Assembly (NCBI RefSeq): GCF_900129885.1
Contig: NZ_FQXE01000001.1
Span: 310,001-374,000, forward strand
Direction of reading: 5' to 3'
DNA: 64,000 nucleotides
DNA from: Pollutimonas bauzanensis
GTDB lineage: Bacteria; Pseudomonadota; Gammaproteobacteria; Burkholderiales; Burkholderiaceae_B
Shown: one piece after another, positions 8,875-17,258 of the stretch
How the letters are laid out: every line of letters begins with the position of its first letter
Position numbering within the stretch: the stretch's first letter is position 1
Translations under genes and position numbers: made by a program
The notes under the pieces: model-generated
The model's database searches: none
What the model was told of the DNA's origin: nothing
What the model saw: the letters and a program-made list of their open reading frames with translations, nothing else

Positions 8875-9273
8875 TGCAAACGCCATCCTCAATCCAGGCG
8901 CTTTTCGAGCAGACGCCATACGAACGCGAATTCTCGGCATCCATCGTAGGCATATCGGGGAATGCCATTGCTCTCGACCAGACACTGTTCTATCCAACCG
9001 GCGGGGGCAGCCAGGAGACACCGGCGTCATCTATGCTTCTCATGAAGCAGCATTTCAAGTCATCGATACTGTCAGGGATGGCGTAAGGAAAGAGATTATC
9101 TGGCATGTGCCCGCCGAACCTGCGCATCTGGAGCCAGGAACAAGCATCCGGGCCGCTATTGATTGGAATCGCCGACACCGGCACATGAGAATGCATACCT
9201 GCCTGCATCTGCTTTGCGCGGTTGTGGATGCGCCGCAACCGGCTGCGGCCTAGGGGAAGAACGCGGCCGCAGC
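8874..9273 (+). pseudogene. Alanyl-tRNA editing protein (AlaX-like), frameshifted and truncated
   Basis: The frame starting at 8874 begins MQTPSSIQALFEQTPYEREF and reaches DQTLFYPTGGG, the family's conserved N-terminal motif. The match then continues in another frame as GQPGDTGVIYASHEAAF and MRMHTCLHLLCAVVDAP, which carries the metal-binding HTCLH. It shifts again near 9230 to reach TGCGLGEERGR and stops matching at about 9273. So at least two frameshifts and loss of the C-terminal half are visible. AlaX proteins hydrolyse Ser- or Gly-charged tRNA-Ala; this copy should be inactive. A second small piece of an AlaX gene lies at 18814. Confidence 0.8.
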
Positions 9274-9291
9274 TCAGTCCAGGTCCTTACT

Positions 9292-9957
9292 CTACATGGC
9301 CAGAGCCTGTTCTTGATATCTAAACTGAATCAGCTCGTCGATTGTAATGACGGGTAGGCCGTGCTTCAGCGCGAACTGATGCATATCTTCTCCCCTTGCC
9401 ATCGTGCCATCCGGGTTCATGAGTTCGCACAGCACGGCTGCCGGCTTGAGTCCCGCAAATCGAGCCAGTTCGATAGCGCCCTCCGTGTGGCCGCGCCTAC
9501 CCATAATACCTTCGTCGTGGGCACACAATGGAAACACATGGCCGGGGCGCACCAAGTCGTCGGCGACTGCGCCATCCGCAATGGCCGCCTTGATGGTCGT
9601 TACGCGGTCCGCAGCCGAGACGCCAGTACTGACGCCGCGCCGCGCTTCGATCGACACCGTAAATGCGGTACTGAATCTGCTCTCATTCCGTGTTGCCATG
9701 GGATGCAGTTCTAGTCGTTGGGCGATACTCTTGGTCACGCAGAGGCAGACGATTCCGCTGCACTCTCTGATCAAGAGGGCCATGGTCGATACGGTCAATT
9801 TTTCCGCAGCAACGATGAGATCGGCTTCGTTCTCTCGATCCGCATCGTCCATCAGAATCACCGGGCGTCCTTCACGCATGGCCTGAAGGGCGTCCTTCAT
9901 GCGCTGACTGGCATCGGTATGGAGTGGGGAAATTTTTGGTAGTGGCTGAACAAACAT
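9292..9957 (-). CDS. ribB: 3,4-dihydroxy-2-butanone 4-phosphate synthase
   Basis: A 221-residue riboflavin enzyme that makes 3,4-dihydroxy-2-butanone 4-phosphate from ribulose 5-phosphate. Hallmarks are [11 protein letters not shown] near residue 40, ECSGIVCL, the [13 protein letters not shown] loop, PGHVFPL and [12 protein letters not shown]. No GTP cyclohydrolase II domain follows, so it is a single-domain RibB. I used the ATG at 9957 (MFVQPLPK); an in-frame ATG at 10059 would run into the riboswitch. An FMN riboswitch directly upstream explains its control. Its neighbours are broken accessory genes, so this may be a second, acquired ribB copy in the genome. Confidence 0.93.
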   Translation of the reverse strand: MFVQPLPKISPLHTDASQRMKDALQAMREGRPVILMDDADRENEADLIVAAEKLTVSTMALLIRECSGIVCLCVTKSIAQRLELHPMATRNESRFSTAFTVSIEARRGVSTGVSAADRVTTIKAAIADGAVADDLVRPGHVFPLCAHDEGIMGRRGHTEGAIELARFAGLKPAAVLCELMNPDGTMARGEDMHQFALKHGLPVITIDELIQFRYQEQALAM

Positions 9958-10056
9958 GAAACGCTCCTCGCAGAGAAAAAGTGGCGAAAAACGTTTCAGG
10001 GCTAACGTAAACACCCGGAGCGAGCGCCAATTTCTTGGAGCTCGCATGGGCATCGA

Positions 10057-10196
10057 CATCTTCTCTCATCCGGACTGTAACCGTCGGCTCTGGCATCGCA
10101 CCAGATCTGCTGACCTTGCGGAATCGCAAGCGCTCGCGGGCTCGTCCACCGCTGGACTTACCGCCGGTGGGGATTTTCACCCCGCCCTGAAGACGT
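10057..10196 (-). ncRNA. FMN riboswitch (RFN element) of ribB
   Basis: On the minus strand the conserved blocks appear in order: CTTCAGGGCGGGGTGAAAAT, CCCCACCGGCGGTAAG, a variable helix, GCAGATCTGGTG, CCAGAGCCGACGGTTA and AGTCCGGATGAGAGAAGATG. These form the six-helix FMN aptamer, which ends about 100 bases before the ribB start. FMN binding would shut down ribB expression. Confidence 0.95.
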
Positions 10197-10377
10197 GACT
10201 ATAGGATAGCATTGTCCTTTCCTTCGTGTTCATCATCTTTCCGGTAATCACCACCATCATCGGCGCCTAGTACGAAAGCCAAGCCATTTCGCGCGGATTC
10301 GAGAATACCGCTAGCTGGTTTCACCATCACGAAATTTCCAGCGTACTGGCCGGCCCGTAATGGGGAAACAAAACATC

Positions 10378-10710
10378 ATGATTCTCCTTAAGCCTGAATC
10401 ACTCACAATAATTTTTGCGCATGCCTGGCAATACTATCCAGAAGAATGCTGTGGATTCGTTTACGCCAATGGACTCGCTCATTGCGGAACGAATATTCAA
10501 AATACACTCCATGCGCACAACCCCGAAACATATGGCCGAGATGCTCGAATCGGTTATACATTCTCCGTAGCCGATCTGTTGGAACAAGCAAAGCCGAACA
10601 AAGAAATAGCTCTCGCTCTGTATCAACAACCTGCTGAGTTAAGGGTACACGCGAGCAGACATCCATGGCTCGTTCAACGATCTACGGGTAAATACAAGGC
10701 GATCATGTAA
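10378..10710 (+). pseudogene. M67/JAMM-type metallopeptidase fragment
   Basis: The first 70 residues from the ATG at 10378 resemble the start of M67 (Mov34/MPN) peptidases: AHAWQYYPEECCGFVY with the catalytic-region Glu, then RDARIGYTFSVADLL. The expected HSHP...D zinc motif does not follow. After about residue 75 the translation becomes unrelated and ends at 10710, next to the truncated yggS gene. I read this as a 3'-truncated gene. Relatives cleave ubiquitin-like sulfur carriers or act in phage tail assembly, and which type this was cannot be told. Confidence 0.55.
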
Positions 10711-10711
10711 C

Positions 10712-11005
10712 CTAAACGGCTTGTCGAACTTTGTTTGATTGCAATGGACCAATCAGATGGAGTTCTATCTCTGGATTTGCCTCACGAAGTTCTGGCCACT
10801 TATAAGCTGCTTCCTGCACCCTGTTTTCGCCGAAAGTCCGCAGGCCCATATCAATGGCGGCCTGAATATCAATAGGGGCGACAGTTTTGGATGCAGCAAC
10901 GAGAGTCACCGCATTTGGATCTCGGCCGTGGGCAGTTGCTGCATCCCATATGGCGCTTTTTATTCGCTCTATATTCTTCGCGATAGTCAATGGCATATCT
11001 TTCAC
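10712..11005 (-). pseudogene. YggS/PROSC-type PLP-binding protein, C-terminally truncated
   Basis: Only 97 residues remain of a protein that is normally about 230. The N-terminal half is clear: ASKTVAPIDIQAAIDMGLRT, with the PLP lysine in ASK, then FGENRVQEAAYKWPEL and HLIGPLQSNKVRQAV. A TAG follows immediately where the family continues into its (beta/alpha) barrel. Its ATG overlaps the stop of the upstream B3/B4 gene, so it was once an operon partner. The break abuts the M67 fragment, which suggests that one rearrangement joined two cut genes. Confidence 0.82.
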
Positions 11006-11706
11006 AGCCCGAATATGAATTCAAAGCGCCGGTTTGAATTCGTCAACACATCTGCTTCAGCGATCAGCACGCCTAGCTCGCTTGCTCGATAGGCAATGCG
11101 TTCGTGCAACGTGTGCAAATCTTCACGAGCCTGACCATGAAGAGCTTCGGCGACGATCAGCACAGTGTTCGAGGTGCTGGAGACTGCCGATTCGGCCCCT
11201 TGTCGGAAAACCCAACGGCGGGAATGCGCCTGGTTGGCCTCGTCAGCAAAAATGATCTCTCCTGTGGTGGGCTGCTCAGTTTCGCCCTGAAAGGTCCGAT
11301 GGGTTTCTAGGCCATTCGCATGGCGAACGACGACGCCCCCGGTAATGCACGCGCAGTCGAACGCCGCAATCGGCAGGGCGGCATGCATAGATTCCGCATT
11401 TAGCGTGTCCACCAGTGGATGGAAATCCTGCTGATGCTTGGCTTTTCGGAAACGGCGCAGAAGCGCCTCGGCCGCACAACGATACTGGGTGGGTTTCAAT
11501 CCCATGTCGGCATACGCTTGGCGCCAAGCCTGGATGGCAGGGATATCGCTCTCTAGCGTCGTTTCCAGACGAGCGCCGACCCTCGCAAGTGTTTCTTCAA
11601 GAGCGCCCGCCTTGAGCACAGCCGCGCGAACCTGGTGAACGACCAGAACCAAAGCCACCAGCTTCGGGAATCGATCCCACACTTCGTCGGAATGATAGAA
11701 ATACAT
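11002..11706 (-). CDS. B3/B4-domain protein (Phe-tRNA synthetase beta-like editing domain)
   Basis: A 234-residue stand-alone protein with the B3/B4 fold of the phenylalanyl-tRNA synthetase beta chain. Conserved pieces are MGLKPTQYRCAAEALLRRF (about residue 70), LPIAAFDCACITGGVVVRHA, GEIIFADEANQAHSRRWVFR and TVLIVAEALHG. In the synthetase this domain removes mischarged Tyr; the function of free-standing forms is not settled. It overlaps the truncated yggS by 4 bases. Other tRNA-proofreading pieces (AlaX) lie nearby. It appears intact. Confidence 0.82.
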   Translation of the reverse strand: MYFYHSDEVWDRFPKLVALVLVVHQVRAAVLKAGALEETLARVGARLETTLESDIPAIQAWRQAYADMGLKPTQYRCAAEALLRRFRKAKHQQDFHPLVDTLNAESMHAALPIAAFDCACITGGVVVRHANGLETHRTFQGETEQPTTGEIIFADEANQAHSRRWVFRQGAESAVSSTSNTVLIVAEALHGQAREDLHTLHERIAYRASELGVLIAEADVLTNSNRRFEFIFGL

Positions 11707-11763
11707 GTTTGCAATACATCCTTATGTTGTGACATGCGTAAGAAGCGAGCTTTTTACTCCCTG

Positions 11764-12648
11764 TCAATCTTGTGGCCCATTTTTTACCCATGTCGGAATC
11801 GTGAGTACAAGAATGCCAAGAATGACGGCGGTCACGCCAAGCGCCTGCGCCACTCCAATTTGTTCGCCGAGCACCAGCGCAGCAAGCGCTACCGCAGTGA
11901 GAGGAGCGACGGCTGTGAGGGTCGCGGCTTCACTTCCGCTCACCCGTGCTACTCCTCCATACCACAACAGAAAGCCACCGACGGTGGGGACCAGCGCGTA
12001 CCAGACGACTGCAGCGATCGCAGCGCTGCTGGGCGCTGCCATTGGTAATTCGAAGAATGCGATGGGAAGCGACACCATTAGTCCGAGCGCCGTCATCGTG
12101 GTCGCCTGCAACAAGGGGCGTAGCGGAACGGGCATACGCTTATTGAGCAGGATAAAGGCGCTCTCGCAGATGACGGCGCCCAGAAGAAAAAGTGTGCCAG
12201 TGAACGATGATGGCCCTGCACCTTTCCACGCCACAGCCATTACACCGATAGTGGCGAGAAGCACGCTTAATAACAATCGAAAACCAGGCCGTTCCCCCAG
12301 CACTATGACGGAGAAGAGCGCGGAGATGGCGGGCAAGGTGCCGATGATCACACCAGCGTCAGCGGCAGAAAGATGCGCAAGGCCGGAAATGAGCAGCGTC
12401 GTGTAACCTACACTGCCAGCTCCCGCTTGGAGAAGAAGTAAAAGCCAGTCGCTTCGAGTAAGCCGCGGCCATCGCTCGCGCAGCCAGAAGGTTAGTGCAA
12501 TCAAAACGGGTAAGGCCACCGCAAATCGGAATGTGGTTGCCAGAAATGGTGGCATACTCCCGACAATGAGTTTGGAAGCAATAACCGTGGAACCGACGGT
12601 CATCATCGCCAGCGACAGCAGCAGGTATCCGAACGCGCGGCTAGACAA
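11764..12648 (-). CDS. EamA/DMT-family inner-membrane exporter
   Basis: A complete 294-residue transporter with ten hydrophobic segments and two EamA repeats. The first repeat ends LGERPGFRLLLSVLLATIGV and the second ends LGEQIGVAQALGVTAVILGI. It is divergent from an AraC-family gene across about 260 bases, which suggests that regulator controls it. The substrate (amino acid, drug or metabolite) cannot be told. It is different from the EamA fragment at 8620. Confidence 0.85.
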   Translation of the reverse strand: MSSRAFGYLLLSLAMMTVGSTVIASKLIVGSMPPFLATTFRFAVALPVLIALTFWLRERWPRLTRSDWLLLLLQAGAGSVGYTTLLISGLAHLSAADAGVIIGTLPAISALFSVIVLGERPGFRLLLSVLLATIGVMAVAWKGAGPSSFTGTLFLLGAVICESAFILLNKRMPVPLRPLLQATTMTALGLMVSLPIAFFELPMAAPSSAAIAAVVWYALVPTVGGFLLWYGGVARVSGSEAATLTAVAPLTAVALAALVLGEQIGVAQALGVTAVILGILVLTIPTWVKNGPQD

Positions 12649-12806
12649 ATTTCACCTCATCAATGGGTCTATGGATAGAGCCACAGGCTATTTAAGAGCA
12701 AATCAAGCGAACAGTCTTGAACGATATTGCTCTTCATTGGCTTTTAAGAAGAAGAGCGTTCCACGAAACAGAAATGAATTACACTAAAACGGTTGTAAGC
12801 AATTTC

Positions 12807-12832
12807 CAACCGGCGAAGCAATAATCCGGTTG
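12807..12832. promoter_or_regulatory. Inverted repeat in the EamA/AraC divergent region
   Basis: CAACCGG (12807-12813) and CCGGTTG (12826-12832) are exact reverse complements 12 bases apart. A third related half-site, CGGTTG, lies just upstream near 12790. The position, about 70 bases before the AraC-family start and 160 before the transporter start, suits an operator for the regulator. Confidence 0.45.
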
Positions 12833-12904
12833 AAAGTTGGCTCCTGACGTTTGGCGGGAGATCGGCCTGTCGTTACGGCATCGCCGACGGAACAGGGATG
12901 GAAC

Positions 12905-13777
12905 ATGACCCAGCAAGTCGCCCCAAACCGGTTCAAAGCCGGCGCCTCAGGGCTGTCCAGTGTGACAGCAGTAGAGGCATCATCCGACCGATCATTCAGG
13001 CGGCATACCCATGATCAATTCGGAATAGGCGTGGTTATGCGTGGTGCGCAGGACTCCGCGAGTGGCCGTGGCCAAGTGCGGGCTACGCCGGGAAATCTGA
13101 TCACGGTCAATCCCAACGAGGTCCACGATGGCAGGCCTGTTGCCGGTGAGTCGCGCACGTGGCGTATGCTTTATCTTGATCCTGCGCTGATCGCGCAGAC
13201 AGCCAAGGCCATGGGACACAGCCCACAGGCTGAGTTCATCTATCCGGTTCTCAATCACCCATCTGCAGTCGGTGCGTTCCACCGCCTGTATGCAGCACTT
13301 ACCACTTCGGCACTGGGACCACGGCACGAGATCCTTGATCAGGAACTCTTTCAGATCCTGACGCCTTTGTTTGGAAAATCTCCTGCAATTCAATTGCCCC
13401 TGCTATCCAAAGAGTTGGCAAGAGCCAAGGAACGCATTGATGCCCACCCGGAAGTACCCGTGACGCTAGCAGAGCTGGCGGCCGAAGCCGGTTTGAGCCC
13501 GTTTCATTTCCTACGGGCGTTCAAAGCCGCTACGCAGTTGCCGCCGCACGCCTATCGTCTTCAGCGCCAACTGCAGATGGCGCGCCGGTTAATCATGTCT
13601 GGTCATTCGGTTCTCAGTGCAGCTTATCTTGCGGGCTTTGCGGATCAAAGCCATTTAACGCGCCACTTTGCTGCGACCTACGGCCTGACACCTGGATCAC
13701 TGTCCCGTTCGAGGCGATTACAGCTGCGGCGGCCTGATGAAGAAATGATGGCTATCAGTCAGACGCAACGGGGATAA
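12905..13777 (+). CDS. AraC-family regulator with cupin sensor
   Basis: A 290-residue protein from the ATG at 12905 (MTQQVAPNRFKAG). The N-terminal cupin has RHTHDQFGIGVVMRG and PGNLITVNPNEVHDGRP. The C-terminal double helix-turn-helix begins LAELAAEAGLSPFHFLRAFK and continues with SAAYLAGFADQSHLTRHF, as in AraC proteins that control amino-acid or metabolite exporters. It is divergent from the EamA transporter, its likely target. The ligand is unknown. Confidence 0.87.
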   Translation: MTQQVAPNRFKAGASGLSSVTAVEASSDRSFRRHTHDQFGIGVVMRGAQDSASGRGQVRATPGNLITVNPNEVHDGRPVAGESRTWRMLYLDPALIAQTAKAMGHSPQAEFIYPVLNHPSAVGAFHRLYAALTTSALGPRHEILDQELFQILTPLFGKSPAIQLPLLSKELARAKERIDAHPEVPVTLAELAAEAGLSPFHFLRAFKAATQLPPHAYRLQRQLQMARRLIMSGHSVLSAAYLAGFADQSHLTRHFAATYGLTPGSLSRSRRLQLRRPDEEMMAISQTQRG

Positions 13778-13885
13778 TTGCTGATTCAACGGCCTGCCTG
13801 GTTTTACACTGCAATTCGCGCTTAAACCATTTCAGCGAGCCGCAGCGCTCGAATTTGGCGAGAGCGAAGTTCTGGTAATTTCACT

Positions 13886-14317
13886 TCACACTGCGTCTTT
13901 GGGCCGACGACCTTTTGGCGTGGCCGGACTCCTTGCTCCAGCTTCGTATTGTTTGAGAATTGGGTCCAGCACCTTGGAAATTAATTCCAATTGGGATTCA
14001 TCCAGCCGTGCGATCCGGTCGTATTCGATGGACCCGTCGAGTGGCCAGCTCCTTAACTCAACCTCCTTCGTCATCAACGCCGGCGGCTGATCCGGATCAA
14101 CATCGGACACCAATGACCATGCTTCGAGCCCGTATGGCTTGGCAATATCTTCCAAGGTATTTATCCGTGTCGCGGCTTCCGCTTTCCTGGCGCGAGCGAG
14201 CGTCGATTTACCAACCTTTGATGCTTTGGTCAGATCCGTGATGGACTCATTGCGCATGCCCGGCCCGATCAGCCGATCGAGCATTTTGGCAAAAAGAGAG
14301 ATGATTTTCTTACCCAT
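13886..14317 (-). CDS. Phage-type helix-turn-helix repressor-like protein
   Basis: A 143-residue protein. Residues 20-65 form an XRE-like helix-turn-helix (SITDLTKASKVGKSTLARAR, then TRINTLEDIAKPYGLEAWSL). The rest is charged and predicted helical, without a peptidase catalytic pair. Similar small proteins occur as repressors or orphan regulators in phage and island DNA of beta-proteobacteria. It lies alone, with no phage structural genes around it. The target is unknown. Confidence 0.6.
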   Translation of the reverse strand: MGKKIISLFAKMLDRLIGPGMRNESITDLTKASKVGKSTLARARKAEAATRINTLEDIAKPYGLEAWSLVSDVDPDQPPALMTKEVELRSWPLDGSIEYDRIARLDESQLELISKVLDPILKQYEAGARSPATPKGRRPKDAV

Positions 14318-14605
14318 AAATGAAATGGGAACAGAATATATCGATGGAGCGCAGCGCTATTCCGTTGGGTGTCTTGATGAGGCCGAAAATGTGGTCAGCT
14401 CAATCTTACTTATAGAGCCACGATATGGCCCTCTCGGATGCGACATCGTGCAGTCAACAATTCAGAGGCTTCATGCCAGGCAGTGGCGAACGGCTTATTG
14501 AATAGGCTGGCCACCGGATCAGATGGATCATTGTAAGGAATGCGGCCGTGACCGATTTCACTCGCGGCCGCACGCAGCAGATCACAAAAGAAGAGGAAAC
14601 CGAGC
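14318..14605. other. No intact gene; a possible short coding remnant
   Basis: I see no complete gene. On the minus strand from about 14588 to 14415 one frame stays open and reads protein-like (for example RIPYNDPSDPVASLFNKPFA), but it has no start and no family I recognise. It may be the tail of a lost gene. Confidence 0.3.
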
Positions 14606-14607
14606 GG

Positions 14608-14850
14608 CTAATGGTGCAATGCTTTGAGAACCATGTCGGGCGCAGATGCCACGGCCTTGAGCAGCGCAACTGTCAGGCCGGTGAGTGCGCGGCGTCGCTG
14701 CTCCCAATTTTGCAGCGTACGCACTCTGACGTTGATCGCCGCCGCAAAATCTTCCTGCGGCAGCCTTGTGCTTGGGTTCAGCGTAGCGTTTTTCGTCCAT
14801 ATCAGAGATCCTTCACCCGCTCCTGCAAGTCGTCTATGCAGCAGCCCCAA
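14608..14850 (-). pseudogene. XRE-type antitoxin (HigA/NadS-like), N-terminus lost or frameshifted
   Basis: The C-terminal 50 residues (LPQEDFAAAINVRVRTLQNW, then EQRRR and LLKAVASAPDMVLKALHH) match the helix-turn-helix end of HigA-2/NadS-type antitoxins. The preceding part of this frame is not protein-like. A better start with a ribosome site (ATG at 14800, MDEKRYAEPKHKA) is in a different frame, which suggests a frameshift near 14750. No matching toxin gene is next to it. It follows the TumE-type pair by 4 bases on the same strand. Confidence 0.55.
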
Positions 14851-14853
14851 CTG

Positions 14854-15228
14854 CTAAGCCACTTCCTCCAATGGCGTTACATGCATGTCGACGTGAATAT
14901 CGTCGAATGGGCAAAGCAACGCGCCGCTATCATCTTTCTCCAGCAGCCCCAGGGCGACCAGCACCTGCGCATCTTCGTGCACACGCTTGACACCGCGATT
15001 CAGACGACGCGCAAGTTCGCGCACGCCAACCGTGCCGCTACCCATCATTTCGCGCACCATCTGCCAGCGCAGCTCGGACAACTGACCAAAAAAGGCGGCT
15101 GGCGACTCGAAATTGAGGCTTTCGCCCTGGTATTCGCCTGTGGCAATGCCATGGGCCGCACGCTGGCCGGCGACGCGCAGCGCGTCCTTCCAGTTTTTGC
15201 CCGTAGTAATAGTGAGTGTACGTTTCAT
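14854..15228 (-). CDS. HTH antitoxin partner of the TumE-type toxin
   Basis: A 124-residue DNA-binding protein of the HVO_A0114/MarR-like type that accompanies TumE (DUF6516) toxins. The winged-helix part is MVREMMGSGTVGVRELARRL followed by NRGVKRVHEDAQVLVALGLLEKD (about residues 57-100). Its ATG overlaps the toxin stop in an ATGA, so the toxin gene comes first. This order and overlap are usual for the pair. It should neutralise the toxin and repress the operon. Confidence 0.75.
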   Translation of the reverse strand: MKRTLTITTGKNWKDALRVAGQRAAHGIATGEYQGESLNFESPAAFFGQLSELRWQMVREMMGSGTVGVRELARRLNRGVKRVHEDAQVLVALGLLEKDDSGALLCPFDDIHVDMHVTPLEEVA

Positions 15229-15512
15229 AATGCCTTCCTACGCTTATCGACTTCGGAAATAAAATCGTCGATCAATTGCTCCAGGCTGGTGAACTGGTAT
15301 GGCAGTTCCTGCCCGTCCAAGTGCATGTGATCGCCCTTGCCGCGCTCATTGTCGAAACCGACTATACGTTGACCGTTGCAGGCGTAAACCAATCGATACT
15401 TGAGACCATGGGTCGTCGGTGGCACTGGCACAGGCACTTTCCAGACTATTAGTTGCACGATGGCACCATCGGCATCCACCGTTTTGTGGTCCATGATGAG
15501 CTTGGCTTTCAT
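15225..15512 (-). CDS. TumE-family (DUF6516) toxin
   Basis: About 95 residues from the ATG at 15512 (MKAKLIMDHKTVDADGAIVQ). Typical family pieces are VDADGAIVQLIVWKVP, HGLKYRLVYACNGQRIVGFDNERG and KGDHMHLDG. The frame is open further upstream but that part is not family-like. The gene overlaps the antitoxin gene by 4 bases. Toxicity and mechanism are only inferred from the family. The unusual feature is a nearby second toxin-antitoxin pair of another type (17259-18541) and a cut vapC (18673). Confidence 0.78.
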   Translation of the reverse strand: MKAKLIMDHKTVDADGAIVQLIVWKVPVPVPPTTHGLKYRLVYACNGQRIVGFDNERGKGDHMHLDGQELPYQFTSLEQLIDDFISEVDKRRKAL

Positions 15513-15516
15513 GTTG

Positions 15517-15819
15517 TCAATTGTGACAACGCTTTCTCTTGTTGTCAATAGCAACAACACCAGGGACAGGCACCGCCAGTTTTTCATTGTCGTACTGATG
15601 CATCATGGCCAGCAGACGACCGGGGTCATCCCCGTCGGTGGCGGCATGCCAATGGGCGGCCAGTCCAGCTTTGCCCCCCCGAGTAGCGGCGCAAGGCCGG
15701 ATGCGCTCGATGCCAGAGACGGTTTTCGAATAGTCGCAGATGACTGTGGAGTGAGTAAGCTGGCGATATTTAGGCCTGCGAATCTCCAACTCATACGCCA
15801 GCGCGCCACGACGAGTCAA
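15517..15819 (-). other. Unidentified open reading stretch
   Basis: A minus-strand frame of 100 residues from an ATG at 15819, which stays open upstream to about 15945 without another start. The translation looks protein-like (YELEIRRPKYRQLTHSTVIC, then LLAMMHQYDNEKLAVPVPG), but I recognise no family. It could be the remains of a longer gene cut near repeat copy B (15994). Confidence 0.25.
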
Positions 15820-15993
15820 TGTGTAGCGATAGCCGGCTGGATCGTGGAACTTCGCTTGGCTTTCGGACCCTTGACCGCCGGCGACGTTAGCGCGCAGGAT
15901 GTATCGTTCTCGATTGCATTGGTTTAGTACAGGAGAATGGCCTCCTCAGCATCGGAGGAAACTATTGACCTCGCGCCTGCCGGGCGCCCTGGC

Positions 15994-16019
15994 GACGAAA
16001 AGCGGGGATTTTCATTGAT
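15994..16019 (+). repeat. Dispersed repeat, copy B
   Basis: The 26-bp core matches copies at 8586 and 18579 with one base difference (G for A at the 11th position). Seven or more bases before it (CCTGGC) are also shared with copy C. Confidence 0.8.
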
Positions 16020-17177
16020 GGGCAGCGCCGGGACTTCTCAATCTCTATTGTGGCAATCATCGACAGAGGGACTTAGCTGTCGGAGTATTGGTGTGAAGAA
16101 CTGGTATCCACGAATCTCGCCGCCTTGGATATATTGACTACGGTGCCCATCGCCAAACCGGCCAGGTAACGACGTCGTGTTCAGCGCCAACAACCATCCC
16201 TATGGATATCGCCTCGGCAATGAAGTAGGTGCCACGTCTGACGCTTGCCGCCCGAGAGTCGACCGAACACGCAGGCCACCCGAGAACGGCAGTTTCACGC
16301 GGATCACATGCTTCAGATTATGCAGTCGGATTTTCTGCGTGCGCAATTGGATCACGATATCCGCGTCTAAGAAGTATAAGCATTGGGCGCCTCTTGGTAT
16401 CAACGGAAACCCTCTTGACCTCCATGTGTGTCCACCGGACTGGCGGGCTGCGATGTCGAGCTAATCGAGGCGTGGCTCCGTTAGGGCCGAGCGAAGAGTA
16501 TGAGGGTGATATCACGTCCACTCATGCTGGTATGGGTACAATGATGCGCCGAATGCGAGGCAAATGGAGCAGCTCTGCCGATAATCAGTGTCATCTGCTC
16601 TGCACCAGACACATTCCAAGGTGACATACGATGAAACCAGAGGCGGAAATTCAAAAGTGGTTGGAGAGGTTGACCGGAAAAAATGGTCAACCCGTCCATA
16701 GCGGTCTGTATGACGTCATCCGGTTCGGCGGTAGCCCGCTAGACGTGGAAATGCAGAATGAGGTCGAACGATACAGAGGCCTATCGCACACCCTCCCAAG
16801 CTGGAGCCTTATGCCCTCTCATTCCGCAAGGTATTAACACATACTGCAGCCCGCTGCATGCGGCGACAGCGCAGTCCGAACCAATCCGTTCTTCAGGTTT
16901 ACCGATAACGAACACCGAACGGGCTATCGATCCGCTTGCCATACAGCGTGTCAAACCTTGAACGAAACCTGTCTTTTCCCGTACGGCCAGACATACTCGA
17001 CGCGAAAGGGCCAATCACACCGACCCGACATCGGCGGTGCGCATGCGTGTTGCCCTGGAAGTCTGGACAAAACAACACAAGCGACGCATAGCTTGCACCC
17101 AATTTGCCAGCCTTCTCACATCAGAACTACGAGGCTTTCAATATGAGGATCCTCAAAATAGAAGTTGTCCGATTGAC
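16020..17177. other. About 1.15 kb without a recognisable gene
   Basis: No frame on either strand gives a family I know. The best single candidate is 16631-16837 on the plus strand (68 residues, MKPEAEIQKWLERLTGKNGQ), preceded by AAGGTGA at a proper distance; its first 50 residues look like a real protein and the end does not, so it may be a truncated small gene. The remainder looks like decayed accessory DNA. Confidence 0.35.
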
Positions 17178-17225
17178 ATCAAGAAAATTGTCTTGATTGT
17201 CTTGATTGCCATAATCCACTATACT
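17178..17225 (+). promoter_or_regulatory. Promoter and probable operator of the RES toxin-antitoxin operon
   Basis: TTGTCT (17197-17202) and TATACT (17220-17225), 17 bases apart, form a good sigma-70 promoter. The -35 area lies in repeats: ATCAAGA, then TCTTGAT twice, giving an inverted and a direct repeat. The arrangement suits autorepression by the antitoxin. Confidence 0.6.
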
Positions 17226-17258
17226 CGGACAAGGTCAGAGCACACAAGGAGGTAGGAA

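Noticed and set aside
8874-9273. A programmed frameshift in the AlaX-like gene.
   Set aside because: There are two separate shifts plus a truncated end; no slippery heptamer with a structure is evident, so decay is simpler (sequencing error cannot be excluded).
16177-16964. Several overlapping frames of 60-130 codons as possible genes.
   Set aside because: No ribosome sites at the right place and no protein-like composition, except the candidate at 16631.
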